Below are positions 43,455 to 56,305 of a DNA stretch of 64,000 nucleotides, piece by piece. Positions within the stretch are counted from its first letter, which is position 1; the number at the start of each line of letters is the position of its first letter. The notes beneath the pieces are model-generated. The model was not told the DNA's origin and did not search any database. It saw nothing but the letters and a program-made list of their open reading frames with translations. Location: positions 1,269,864 through 1,333,863 of the forward strand of contig JAPDHM010000002.1 of NCBI GenBank assembly GCA_030704425.1, in the 5' to 3' direction. Position numbers and translations under genes: made by a program. The stretch comes from Rhodobacteraceae bacterium IMCC1909. Lineage in GTDB: Bacteria > Pseudomonadota > Alphaproteobacteria > Rhodobacterales > Rhodobacteraceae.

Positions 43455-44214
43455 AGTTGCTCCTTATTGATGTAAGTATTTATCAACTCGAAGTGGAATA
43501 TGCGTATGTGTGTGAATGTGTTTGGATGCATCAACATATCTGCTTGCGCATCTATGTGCTGTTTAAGCTGTTCATGCTCGCTCAGCTTCGCATCACAGCT
43601 CTGCACTGCGCATCTTTTTCATTCAAATAAGCTGAAACACAAGTAATGAATAATAATGATGAATGATTAAGTTTTATTAGGTATTGCAAGGAGTAGTCAG
43701 ATCAACGCCTAGTAAGGCGTCAATCCGAACCAAGTGCATTGCACATCGTTTGCAGGCTGTATCACCAAACCATATTTGGAAGAGCAGGTTTTGCTATCAT
43801 CTCTATTACTGGCGCATCACGCACACACAGGAGCCATACAGCGAGCTTTTCCTGTGTGCTAACGGTTCTCGTTTCCGAGGTTGTCATCCGTTTCACTTTT
43901 TGCTGAGCGTTCTCAGCCAACCATTACGACTTGCGCAAACGTTAGTGTCACTTCCGATTTTTCAGGATAAAAGGATGTCTCTCCAGTGGGACTTCGTTTT
44001 AGGCATCCCACCGACGAGGATGGGGTAGTGCGAAGAAGCAGATAACGAGCACTCTGTTTGCTCACCGTCTCACATCAGAACGGGTTTGCAGCACTATAAC
44101 AATCGGCGTGCCAGCCTTAATCTCGTTTGGTTCGCCTGTGCTTGCCTGTTCTGTTTTGCCTTACAAGTTTATTTATCACTTTGACAAAACTTCAGCGCAG
44201 AAATGGCTCAAAGG
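43455..44214. other. 760-base region without a recognised gene
   Basis: Two frames of 114 codons (43684-44028 and 44127-44471, the latter antisense to the next gene) have Cys/Leu/Ser-rich translations unlike ordinary proteins. Small hairpins such as GCTGAG-CGTT-CTCAGC near 43910 occur. A structured RNA is possible, but I recognise none. Confidence 0.4.
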
Positions 44215-44934
44215 TTACCATGTGTCTATTTCGGCAATTCGTTCGTGTATTGCTTCGGAGTCTGTCCACTTGTCGCCGTTGCGCTCAAACCAAGATACAT
44301 CGTTTGTACCGCCTTGGTCTTCCCCTCCATCAAACTCAAAGAATTCGCCTTTGTATTTTATTCCAAAAGCTTGCTTCTCAAGTCGTGTGGCAGAATATAG
44401 CTTTTGCGTTATTGAGTTTGCATTACCTGAATCAACATCCAATAACACCAAACTCAAATCCGACAGCTTGAAGTCATCCTCCGCTTCAATCTGGATGGTG
44501 TAGGGGGATTTGTAGCATTGGACTGTTTCAAGCGAGCAATATTTGTATTTGTCAGCATCGGCAAAAAAATGGCTGTCGGCATCTAAGCACTCGCTCGACT
44601 TCGCAATTAGACATTTTTCATAATCTTCATCTTCACCATAATCATCTTGGAATAGTTGCTTAATTTCGTCGACTGGGCAGTTTTCATCATCAATATAGTA
44701 AAGTCCGCCGTCAAACAGCTCTGTGCCATCAACGCTTACGTTAAGATTTAGGTTTCCGTCTTCACAGAATCCTCGTCCCAAAAAGGCACCGCCCTTCTCA
44801 TGTTCAAGCATTAAGTCAACGAAATCGTATTCGCCCTCGTCCATTTCGTTGAGCTTGCTGAGAATATCTTCGTCGTAGAAAGTGACATAAGCGAGAAGCG
44901 AATTGCCTTTGATATTTACTTCAACTGTTTTCAT
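44215..44934 (-). CDS. Acidic hypothetical protein
   Basis: A 239-residue very acidic protein (MKTVEVNIKGNSLLAYVTFYDEDILSKLNEMDEGEYDFVDLMLEHEKGGAFLGRGFCEDG...), with long Asp/Glu stretches and several Cys. It starts at the ATG at 44934 with GGGGAG eight bases upstream; a further in-frame start six codons earlier lacks such a site. The middle reads FDGGLYYIDDENCPVDEIKQLFQDDYGEDEDYEKCL. Acidic proteins of this kind can be DNA mimics or inhibitors, but nothing here proves it. It is not in an obvious operon. Confidence 0.65.
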   Translation of the reverse strand: MKTVEVNIKGNSLLAYVTFYDEDILSKLNEMDEGEYDFVDLMLEHEKGGAFLGRGFCEDGNLNLNVSVDGTELFDGGLYYIDDENCPVDEIKQLFQDDYGEDEDYEKCLIAKSSECLDADSHFFADADKYKYCSLETVQCYKSPYTIQIEAEDDFKLSDLSLVLLDVDSGNANSITQKLYSATRLEKQAFGIKYKGEFFEFDGGEDQGGTNDVSWFERNGDKWTDSEAIHERIAEIDTW

Positions 44935-45149
44935 TTGAGTGCTCCCCTGCAAAGTTTAGGCGCTATTTAGAATAGATTAGGACACCCAAGAATTTCTGCA
45001 ATCTATAATATCAGAGAATATACAAACTCTTATATTATCGCGTAACCAGCTAATTTATATGAGTAATAATGCATAACCTAAATCGGTTGCTCACCTAAAA
45101 TATCAGACTTTAATGTATGCACAGCACAACATTAGATTTGAGGTGATAG

Positions 45150-45716
45150 ATGGCACAAGCACAAACACTTACAGACGCACAGTTACGCCGCTGCTTGAAG
45201 TGGTGCCAAATGCGCAGACACAGCGCACGTGACACAACTATCTTCTATGTGAGCTACTACGCAGGACTCCGTGCTAAAGAGATTGCTGCACTTACAGTTG
45301 GCGATGTGTATGATGAGCAAGGTAGTGTGCGTGAACAGTTCGCACTAGATGCCGTCCAAACCAAAGGTGCAAAGACACGCACAGTATGGATAAACGCCAA
45401 GCTGCGTCGTCAACTGGAGCTGTATCGCAGCAGCCTGTTGTTCAAGGACTCAAACCGAGCACTGTTTCAAAGTCAAAAGGGTGGAGCGTTCAGTGCGAAC
45501 ACGATGACGCAGCTATTCCTAAACATCTATCGTGCTGCTGGATTTAAGAATGCCAGTTCACACAGTGGCAGACGCACCTTCATTACTGAACTGGCAAGCA
45601 AGGGTGTGAGCGTGCGTGTGTTGGCAGAACTGGCAGGGCATTCGAGTATACAAACCACTCAACGCTACATTGACGTCAATCCACAGCAGATGAGTGCCGC
45701 AGTGGAATTATTGTAA
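45150..45716 (+). CDS. Short tyrosine recombinase (catalytic domain only)
   Basis: A 188-residue integrase that consists of the catalytic domain alone. Box I has YYAGLRAKEIAAL (catalytic Arg), the Lys region is QTKGAKTRTVWIN, box II is SHSGRRTFITELASKG (His-x-x-Arg as HSGRR), and LAGHSSIQTTQRYIDVN supplies the final His and the catalytic Tyr. The N-terminal core-binding domain of classical integrases is absent, as in small integrases of phages and integrating elements. GAGGTG precedes the ATG. All catalytic residues are present, so it may be active. Confidence 0.88.
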   Translation: MAQAQTLTDAQLRRCLKWCQMRRHSARDTTIFYVSYYAGLRAKEIAALTVGDVYDEQGSVREQFALDAVQTKGAKTRTVWINAKLRRQLELYRSSLLFKDSNRALFQSQKGGAFSANTMTQLFLNIYRAAGFKNASSHSGRRTFITELASKGVSVRVLAELAGHSSIQTTQRYIDVNPQQMSAAVELL

Positions 45717-45780
45717 ACCTTCAGTCTTGACTTGTACGGTTTATTGTACGATTAATGCTGCCTGGAGTAAGGAGATTGTT

Positions 45781-46032
45781 ATGGATGTCATGACGTACAC
45801 AGATGCAAGAGCGCAGTTAAAAGGCGTTATGGATCGAGCAATAGTGGACGGACAAGAAGTCGTGGTGACGCGGAAGAAGGGCGAGGCTGTTGTTGTCGTG
45901 TCTTTGGATGCGTGGAACGAAATTAATGAAACGCTGCATTTGTTGTCTACTCCAGTGAATGCAGCGCGGCTTCGCAGTTCTATTGCAGAACTGGACGCAG
46001 CGGGTGGACAAGAGCGTGAGTTAGAGGAGTGA
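45781..46032 (+). CDS. Type II antitoxin, Phd/YefM family
   Basis: An 83-residue antitoxin beginning MDVMTYTDARAQLKGVMDRAIVDGQEVVVTRKKGEAVVVVSLDAWNEINETLHLL, the YefM pattern (DNA-binding N-terminal fold with a flexible C-terminal helix). It binds its operator and neutralises the RNase toxin encoded next to it. AAGGAGA precedes the ATG at 45781, which decides the start over a frame opening at 45694. It overlaps the toxin start by 4 bases. Confidence 0.9.
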   Translation: MDVMTYTDARAQLKGVMDRAIVDGQEVVVTRKKGEAVVVVSLDAWNEINETLHLLSTPVNAARLRSSIAELDAAGGQERELEE

Positions 46033-46295
46033 AGCTGGTATTCTCGTCCACTGCTTGGGAAGACTACCAATTTTGGTTAAGTACTAATCCAAAAATCCAT
46101 GCGCGAATAAATGAATTAATAAAACAAGCCACGAGGACGCCATTCACAGGTGTCGGAAAACCAGAACCTTTGCGAGGCGATCTTAGTGGGTGGTGGTCCC
46201 GGCGTATTTCACGCGAGGACAGGATGGTGTACCGAGTTGCTGGCAGTGGTGAAGCTCAATCTCTGGAGATAGCACAGCTTCGTTTCCACTACTGA
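46029..46295 (+). CDS. yoeB: Type II toxin, Txe/YoeB family mRNA interferase
   Basis: The 88-residue toxin begins with a GTG overlapping the antitoxin stop. It reads MKLVFSSTAWEDYQFWLSTNPKIHARINELIKQATRTPFTGVGKPEPLRGDLSGWWSRRISREDRMVYRVAGS...LRFHY. The YoeB features GKPEPLRGDLxGxWSRRI, the RxxY of ISREDRMVYRV and the C-terminal HY are all present, including the catalytic-region Glu, Arg and His residues. YoeB cleaves mRNA at the ribosome. Confidence 0.93.
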   Translation: MKLVFSSTAWEDYQFWLSTNPKIHARINELIKQATRTPFTGVGKPEPLRGDLSGWWSRRISREDRMVYRVAGSGEAQSLEIAQLRFHY

Positions 46296-46320
46296 AATGT
46301 TCATCGATGAACAGGCACAC

Positions 46321-47193
46321 TCACTCATAGGCTTTGTCTATCAAACTCACAGCTTGTTGCAGTCGGTGATTGGCTAGATGCGCATAGCGTTCTGTTGTGG
46401 CAGAACGTGAATGTCCCAACAGCTTTTGCACTTCGTAGAGCGTAGCGCCATTGTTCACCAGTGTGCTTGCGAAGCTATGACGCAAGTCGTGTATGCGCAC
46501 ATCATGCAAACCTAACTCTGCGCGAATGCGGCTCCATTTGCTGAACACACAGCGATAGGGTTTGTGTGTGCGCGGATTGATGAACAGCCACTGTGGTTTG
46601 TGGATGTACTGCTGTGTTTGCAGCAGTCTAGCGTATTCGATTATCTGAACAGCTCTACGGTTGAGCATCACATAACGTGGCTTACCGTTCTTTGTTACTG
46701 GCACGTACCAGCTGTTGCGTTCCAAGTTGATGTGCTGCCACTCAGCTGTAAACACTTCATGCCGACGTGCGCCCGTGTACATCAAAAAGCCAATCAGCAA
46801 ACACACGGCATCCCTGTGATGTAACTCCACATAGTCTCGCAATCGACTGGCTTCTGCCGCGTCCAAAAATCGTTCTTTGAGTGGATTGGCGTGAAGCAGT
46901 CTTATCGGTTTATACAGTGTAGAATGCGTATCAGCGCCGCACAGCTCATCTGCTTTGAGTAGGGCGCTGCGGATATGTTGAACACATTTATTGATGAAAC
47001 TTTTGCTGTAACCTCGTTCGGACATATGGGCTACGAATGCGAATATATGGCGGCTAGACAGCTCACTGAGTATGACCTTGCCAAACCTTGTTTGCAGATG
47101 ATTTTTGTACATGGATTGATGTGACGAATATGTGCGTTTGTATATCTTACACCAAGGAAGAAAGTGCTGTTCGTAGTAAACGTCAAAGGCCAT
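46321..47193 (-). CDS. Tyrosine recombinase / site-specific integrase
   Basis: A 290-residue XerC/D-like integrase. The N-terminal core-binding domain is YSSHQSMYKNHLQTRFGKVILSELSSRHIFAFVAHM; the catalytic domain has FLMYTGARRHEVF (first Arg), VTKNGKPRYVMLNRRA (Lys hairpin), VRIHDLRHSFASTLVNNG (HxxR), VQKLLGHSRSATTERYAHLANHR (His and Tyr). All five catalytic residues appear intact. The start lies exactly where a TPR reading frame on the other strand begins, and there are no residues before MAFDVYYEQ, so the extreme N terminus may be trimmed by a rearrangement. Confidence 0.9.
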   Translation of the reverse strand: MAFDVYYEQHFLPWCKIYKRTYSSHQSMYKNHLQTRFGKVILSELSSRHIFAFVAHMSERGYSKSFINKCVQHIRSALLKADELCGADTHSTLYKPIRLLHANPLKERFLDAAEASRLRDYVELHHRDAVCLLIGFLMYTGARRHEVFTAEWQHINLERNSWYVPVTKNGKPRYVMLNRRAVQIIEYARLLQTQQYIHKPQWLFINPRTHKPYRCVFSKWSRIRAELGLHDVRIHDLRHSFASTLVNNGATLYEVQKLLGHSRSATTERYAHLANHRLQQAVSLIDKAYE

Positions 47194-47251
47194 ACAATCA
47201 TATGAGTGCGCGATTAAATTAGACCCAAAGAAATTAAGTTGCTACCAAAAT

Positions 47252-48667
47252 TTGGGGAACTTGTTCTTTAACTCTGGACGTTTCAACGATGCCTTAGATA
47301 ATTTTAAAAAAGCCTTATCACTGGCACCTGACAATGCAGCTATCCGTAATAACATTGGATCGATCTTTCTGAAGCAAGGGAAGTGGGAAGAAGCTGAAAT
47401 GCATTTACTCAATGCTTTATCAGAAAATCCTCAAAATATTCCAACTCTTATAAATCTTGGCATTGTATCTAGGGCGTTACGCAAATTCAGCACCTCTCTA
47501 GAATTCCTTGAACTAGCGCGTTCCATTGAACTAAAAAATCATACAATACACTTCAATATTGGCCTGACACATACTTCACTGGATAACATGGATCGAGCTA
47601 TTGAAGCGTATCGCACGGCGCTAGAATTAAATCCCAATTATGAGGGAGCGCATAATAACTTAGGTAGTTTACTTCAAAAACAGGGCGATATTGAAGGAGC
47701 TTTAACATCTTATAACAACTCAATTACTTCTGGTGGTTCTGATGCTGGCGCCTGCATAAATATGTTCAGTTTATGCTCTCAACTACAACACGTAAGAATT
47801 CCACGCATAACAGCCGTGTTTGATACACTCAAAAAAAATAACTTAATGGATCTTAATCCACGATTGATCATCTTAAATGCTATAGACGCTTTTTTAGAAA
47901 GAGATTTTACGGTAGTGAAAAATAACCTTAAACTATTTGATCAACTCAATCGTGAGATGATTGAAAAATTGAGAGTTAAGGATAAAGTCTTTTGCGTTGC
48001 ATATCGAAACTTTATGCATGAGTTGATTGAGTATTCTATAATTGCTGACACTCAATCAGGTACGGCTCCAAAAATTTATCACTTGGGTGAAAGCCACTGT
48101 TTAAGCTATGCGCATAAACATGTTCTAATCGATGGTCAGATGCACTTGATTTCTCCACTTATAACGCTTGGGGCGAAAGCCTTTCACTTTGCTAGTACGG
48201 GTGATAACGAATATAAGGCAATTACAAGATTAAAGATTCAAACTCTACCAAAGGAATCAAAATTTTTTATTTCGTTTGGGGAAATTGACTGCCGAATAGA
48301 GGAAGGTTTCTCGGTTGCGGCTAGAAAACTTAAAAAGCCAATAGACGTTGTGATATCGCAGACAGTAGAAAGGTACATGAATTGGTTTGTTAGTCGACTA
48401 GATTTCGAGCCGGAGAATGTATATTTTTTTAATGTCCCAGCCCCAATGTTCGATGAAAAGTATCAGCAAAGACAGAATGATATGCGTGCAAATACTGTTT
48501 CGATTTTTAATTCTTTGCTAAGCAATCATATTCACTTAAATAATTTCAATTTAGTTGACGTCTTTAGTTTTTCTTTGGGTGAAAATGGCTTTTCCAACGG
48601 ATTGTTTCATATTGACAATAATCATTTGGGGCCTTTGGCGCTAGGTGAAATTGAAAAACAGCTATGA
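47252..48667 (+). CDS. TPR protein with SGNH-like C-terminal domain (5' truncated)
   Basis: At least 471 residues. The first 170 are TPR units (YQNLGNLFFNSGRFNDALDNFKKALSLAPDNAAIRNNIGSIFLKQGKWEEAEMHLLNALSENP). The C-terminal half from about residue 270 resembles SGNH/GSCFA-type hydrolases: IYHLGESHCLSYAH (Gly-x-Ser-His nucleophile-like block) and FHIDNNHLGPLAL (Asp-x-x-His block). The TPR reading frame continues upstream as AIQSYECAIKLDPKKLSC to about 47186, directly at the integrase start codon, without any good start. The 5' end of the gene was therefore cut off by the adjacent element; translation from the TTG at 47252 is doubtful. Confidence 0.65.
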   Translation: MGNLFFNSGRFNDALDNFKKALSLAPDNAAIRNNIGSIFLKQGKWEEAEMHLLNALSENPQNIPTLINLGIVSRALRKFSTSLEFLELARSIELKNHTIHFNIGLTHTSLDNMDRAIEAYRTALELNPNYEGAHNNLGSLLQKQGDIEGALTSYNNSITSGGSDAGACINMFSLCSQLQHVRIPRITAVFDTLKKNNLMDLNPRLIILNAIDAFLERDFTVVKNNLKLFDQLNREMIEKLRVKDKVFCVAYRNFMHELIEYSIIADTQSGTAPKIYHLGESHCLSYAHKHVLIDGQMHLISPLITLGAKAFHFASTGDNEYKAITRLKIQTLPKESKFFISFGEIDCRIEEGFSVAARKLKKPIDVVISQTVERYMNWFVSRLDFEPENVYFFNVPAPMFDEKYQQRQNDMRANTVSIFNSLLSNHIHLNNFNLVDVFSFSLGENGFSNGLFHIDNNHLGPLALGEIEKQL

Positions 48668-48718
48668 GATGTGAAATAGCTCATCTCAGAAAAGTAACCA
48701 AGGTTATTAAATGCGGGC

Positions 48719-49081
48719 TTGGATCTTTTGATGGCCATTTATGGTCATGCGTTTCCTAACTATAGAAGCGGACTATCTCAAAGGGGATGCTCAATAGCAG
48801 TTCTGTGCATCCACGATAGCTTCATTATCCAGCACGACAAAGAACCTGAACTGAGACGCATCTTAGATCAAACAACCCATCAGGTAACCAAAGATAGGAT
48901 AGGCCATGATATTAAGAATGAAAGGATAAGTCATAGGGGTAAAGTAACAGGAAATATTAAAGGATATGAAGAACCTGTAGATGTTGAATATCATACGCCC
49001 ATTCATATTAAACCCACCAGACAGTACCTCAATAGGAAAGCTGAGTTTAATAAGTGGCTAAAACTACAAGAGATGTCATAA
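48719..49081 (+). pseudogene. C-terminal remnant with polymerase-like VLxIHDSF motif
   Basis: About 120 residues open to a stop, with no ATG-type start at the left edge; the frame continues upstream without one. It reads CSIAVLCIHDSFIIQHDKEPELRRILDQTTHQVTKDRIGHDIKNERISHRGKV and ends RKAEFNKWLKLQEMS. The VLxIHDSF element occurs near the C terminus of replication/polymerase-like proteins carried by roseobacter and rhizobial plasmids and islands. The remnant lacks everything N-terminal to it, so it is a broken gene; the exact family is not certain. Confidence 0.4.
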
Positions 49082-49513
49082 GACTTAGCTCTAGAATAAC
49101 AGTTTAGGAGGGACGACGACAATGTGCAGTAACTCTAGAAACACTGGAAGACTACTGAGAATAACATACAAGCTGTACAAAATCAGGATGGCATAAGAAG
49201 GATACACCACAGAGAGTATGACAATGGAATAGCTAACTCCAATAAGTGGCTAGAGTACTATCAAGTAACGAATATTTTAATAACAGTATCTCCGCCAGTT
49301 GCGGCGCCGCAAATCGTCCCGATAGGTAGTTTATAACTCAAAAGCATCGCTAGAGGGTGACCTAGATATAACTCAAGCCTACCCCCCTCTCCCATTACTA
49401 GGACAAATAGAGATTATAGCTGTCACATACGAATATCCTACATTCTAGCCTATGTTGACTAAGTCCATCGAACTAGATAGTTTTAACTAACTCGTCACAT
49501 CGAAGGTTCCACA
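49082..49513. other. Region with decayed coding sequence
   Basis: One plus-strand frame from about 49147 reads HWKTTENNIQAVQNQDGIRRIHHREYDNGIANSNKWLEYYQVTNILITVSPPVAAPQIVPIGSL before a stop near 49336, with stops just upstream. It looks like the end of a lost phage-type gene. The rest of the stretch shows nothing. Confidence 0.3.
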
Positions 49514-49753
49514 ATGAAAACGGTCAATATGCACGAGGCAAAGACACAACTGTCCAAGCTGGTTGATGCAGCTACAAAAGGGGAAGCCTTTGTTATTGCC
49601 AAATCAGGTAAGCCACTGGTGCGAGTAACTATGCTTGATGGTGTTGCTCCACAACGACTGGGGTTCCTACAAGGGAAAGCCTCAATTCCGGAAGACTTTG
49701 ATGACATGTTTGCAGATGAAGTCGCCGCTCAATTTCAGGGTGGCCTTGAATGA
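49514..49753 (+). CDS. Type II antitoxin, Phd family
   Basis: A 79-residue antitoxin beginning MKTVNMHEAKTQLSKLVDAATKGEAFVIAKSGKPLVRVTML, the Phd/YefM pattern, with a Glu/Phe-rich C terminus (PEDFDDMFADEVAAQF) that wraps the toxin. Its stop overlaps the start of the PIN-domain gene by 4 bases, the usual arrangement. It would repress the pair's own promoter in the short upstream region. Confidence 0.9.
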   Translation: MKTVNMHEAKTQLSKLVDAATKGEAFVIAKSGKPLVRVTMLDGVAPQRLGFLQGKASIPEDFDDMFADEVAAQFQGGLE

Positions 49754-50136
49754 ACCTTTTGCTGGATACCCATATTCTTCTGTGGGCGGCATATGAACCT
49801 TCACGTTTGTCTGAGGCTGCCCGTGATCTACTTTTGGATAACAAATACAGGTTGCATTTCAGTGTCGCCAGCCTTTGGGAAGTTGCCATAAAGTCATCGT
49901 TAGGCAAGCCAGATTTCAGCGTGGATGTGGATGAGTTACGGTTGGGGCTTGTCGCTAATGATTATACCGAGGTTCCAATAGCAGCGGCTCATGTGCTGCG
50001 TTTGCCCACCTTGCCCAGTATTCACTCTGATCCATTTGATCGCATACTTGTAGCTCAAGCTATGGCGGAGGGATATGCTTTGCTGTCGCATGACACGAAA
50101 GTGATCGCATACGGTGGCCCCGTGTGGGTTGTATGA
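49750..50136 (+). CDS. PIN-domain (VapC-type) toxin
   Basis: A 128-residue PIN domain RNase. It begins MNLLLDTHILLWAA (first acidic Asp), with the acidic site residues in SVASLWEVAIKSSLGK and the DPFDRILVAQA motif (Asp-x-x-Asp) that completes the metal site, plus LLSHDTKV near the end. It cleaves RNA in the cytoplasm when not bound by its antitoxin. This is the second TA pair of the island. Confidence 0.92.
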   Translation: MNLLLDTHILLWAAYEPSRLSEAARDLLLDNKYRLHFSVASLWEVAIKSSLGKPDFSVDVDELRLGLVANDYTEVPIAAAHVLRLPTLPSIHSDPFDRILVAQAMAEGYALLSHDTKVIAYGGPVWVV

Positions 50137-50273
50137 TTGCGTCTAAGTACCTAAGGATGAATGTAATTTCTTATCTTGGATTCTTAGGTCGAAAACCCCG
50201 CACAGCGAATCGTTTGGCCATAATCTGGAGGGGGTCCATTATTTAGGGTCGTGTAACTGGTGTGGTCGATTAG

Positions 50274-50582
50274 CTATCCATCAATAACCACCATGTGATC
50301 TGAGGGTGTGATACCCAATGCCTTGCCGTATGTCCCATCAGCAATAGCAGCACTTGTGAACAGATGCTCTGAGGACAAATGAGCGTATCGTTGCGTGGTC
50401 TTGATGCTGTTGTGACCCAGTAGCTTTTGAACATCATAAATCGACACACCATTATTTACGAGGGTAGAGGCATATGAATGTCGTAGGTCATGCAACCGTA
50501 GATCAGGTAAGCCAGCGGCTGTTCGCACCAGCTTCCACGCAGCATGAAGGCACTTGTAAGGGCGTCCTGCGCTTGGATTAGG
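50274..50582 (-). pseudogene. Tyrosine recombinase C-terminal remnant
   Basis: The frame reads NPSAGRPYKCLHAAWKLVRTAAGLPDLRLHDLRHSYASTLVNNGVSIYDVQKLLGHNSIKTTQRYAHLSSEHLFTSAAI. It contains the HxxR motif, the LLGH box and the catalytic Tyr of an integrase, but the first 200 residues and the first catalytic Arg are missing. It is related to, but distinct from, the integrase at 46321-47193. It abuts the fragment on the opposite strand at 50591. Confidence 0.8.
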
Positions 50583-50590
50583 GAAGATTT

Positions 50591-50845
50591 AGGGATTGGT
50601 GTAGTCGGAAACATCTCAGGCCTAAGCCGCTCCAGAACGAGTACACTATCCTGCATTCCAAATATGTGGATCACCCTGATGACGCCATCAACAGAAAGAT
50701 TGAGTATAAAGACGAAGAATTAAGCACGGAGGAACTAGCTCTGGTGAATACCATGAGGGATCAACTTGACACCGAAGGGATGATCCCTAACATTGCTAGA
50801 AAGACACTTAAATCTATCGATATAATCCTCGGTTCTAAGGTCTAA
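50591..50845 (+). pseudogene. Unidentified C-terminal gene remnant
   Basis: An 84-codon open stretch without a start at its left edge, reading RKHLRPKPLQNEYTILHSKYVDHPDDAINRKIEYKDEELSTEELALVNTMRDQLDTEGMIPNIARKTLKSIDIILGSKV, then a stop. The composition is that of a real helical protein, but I do not recognise it. It begins where the integrase remnant ends, so both genes were cut at one junction. Confidence 0.4.
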
Positions 50846-50910
50846 AGCCTTAGGAAATGGTTTTATGAAGACAATAATCGAGACATGTCGTCCCAAAGGA
50901 GTAACAAGAA

Positions 50911-56295
<5,385 letters not shown>

Positions 56296-56305
56296 GGAGG
56301 CTAAT

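Noticed and set aside
43684-44028. 114-codon plus-strand frame
   Set aside because: Cys/Ser/Leu-rich translation with no ribosome site and no resemblance to a family.
46298-46313. Perfect 16-bp palindrome TGTTCATCGATGAACA between yoeB and the integrase
   Set aside because: It lies between convergent genes without a T run. It could be a hairpin or a regulator site, but a single copy gives no support.
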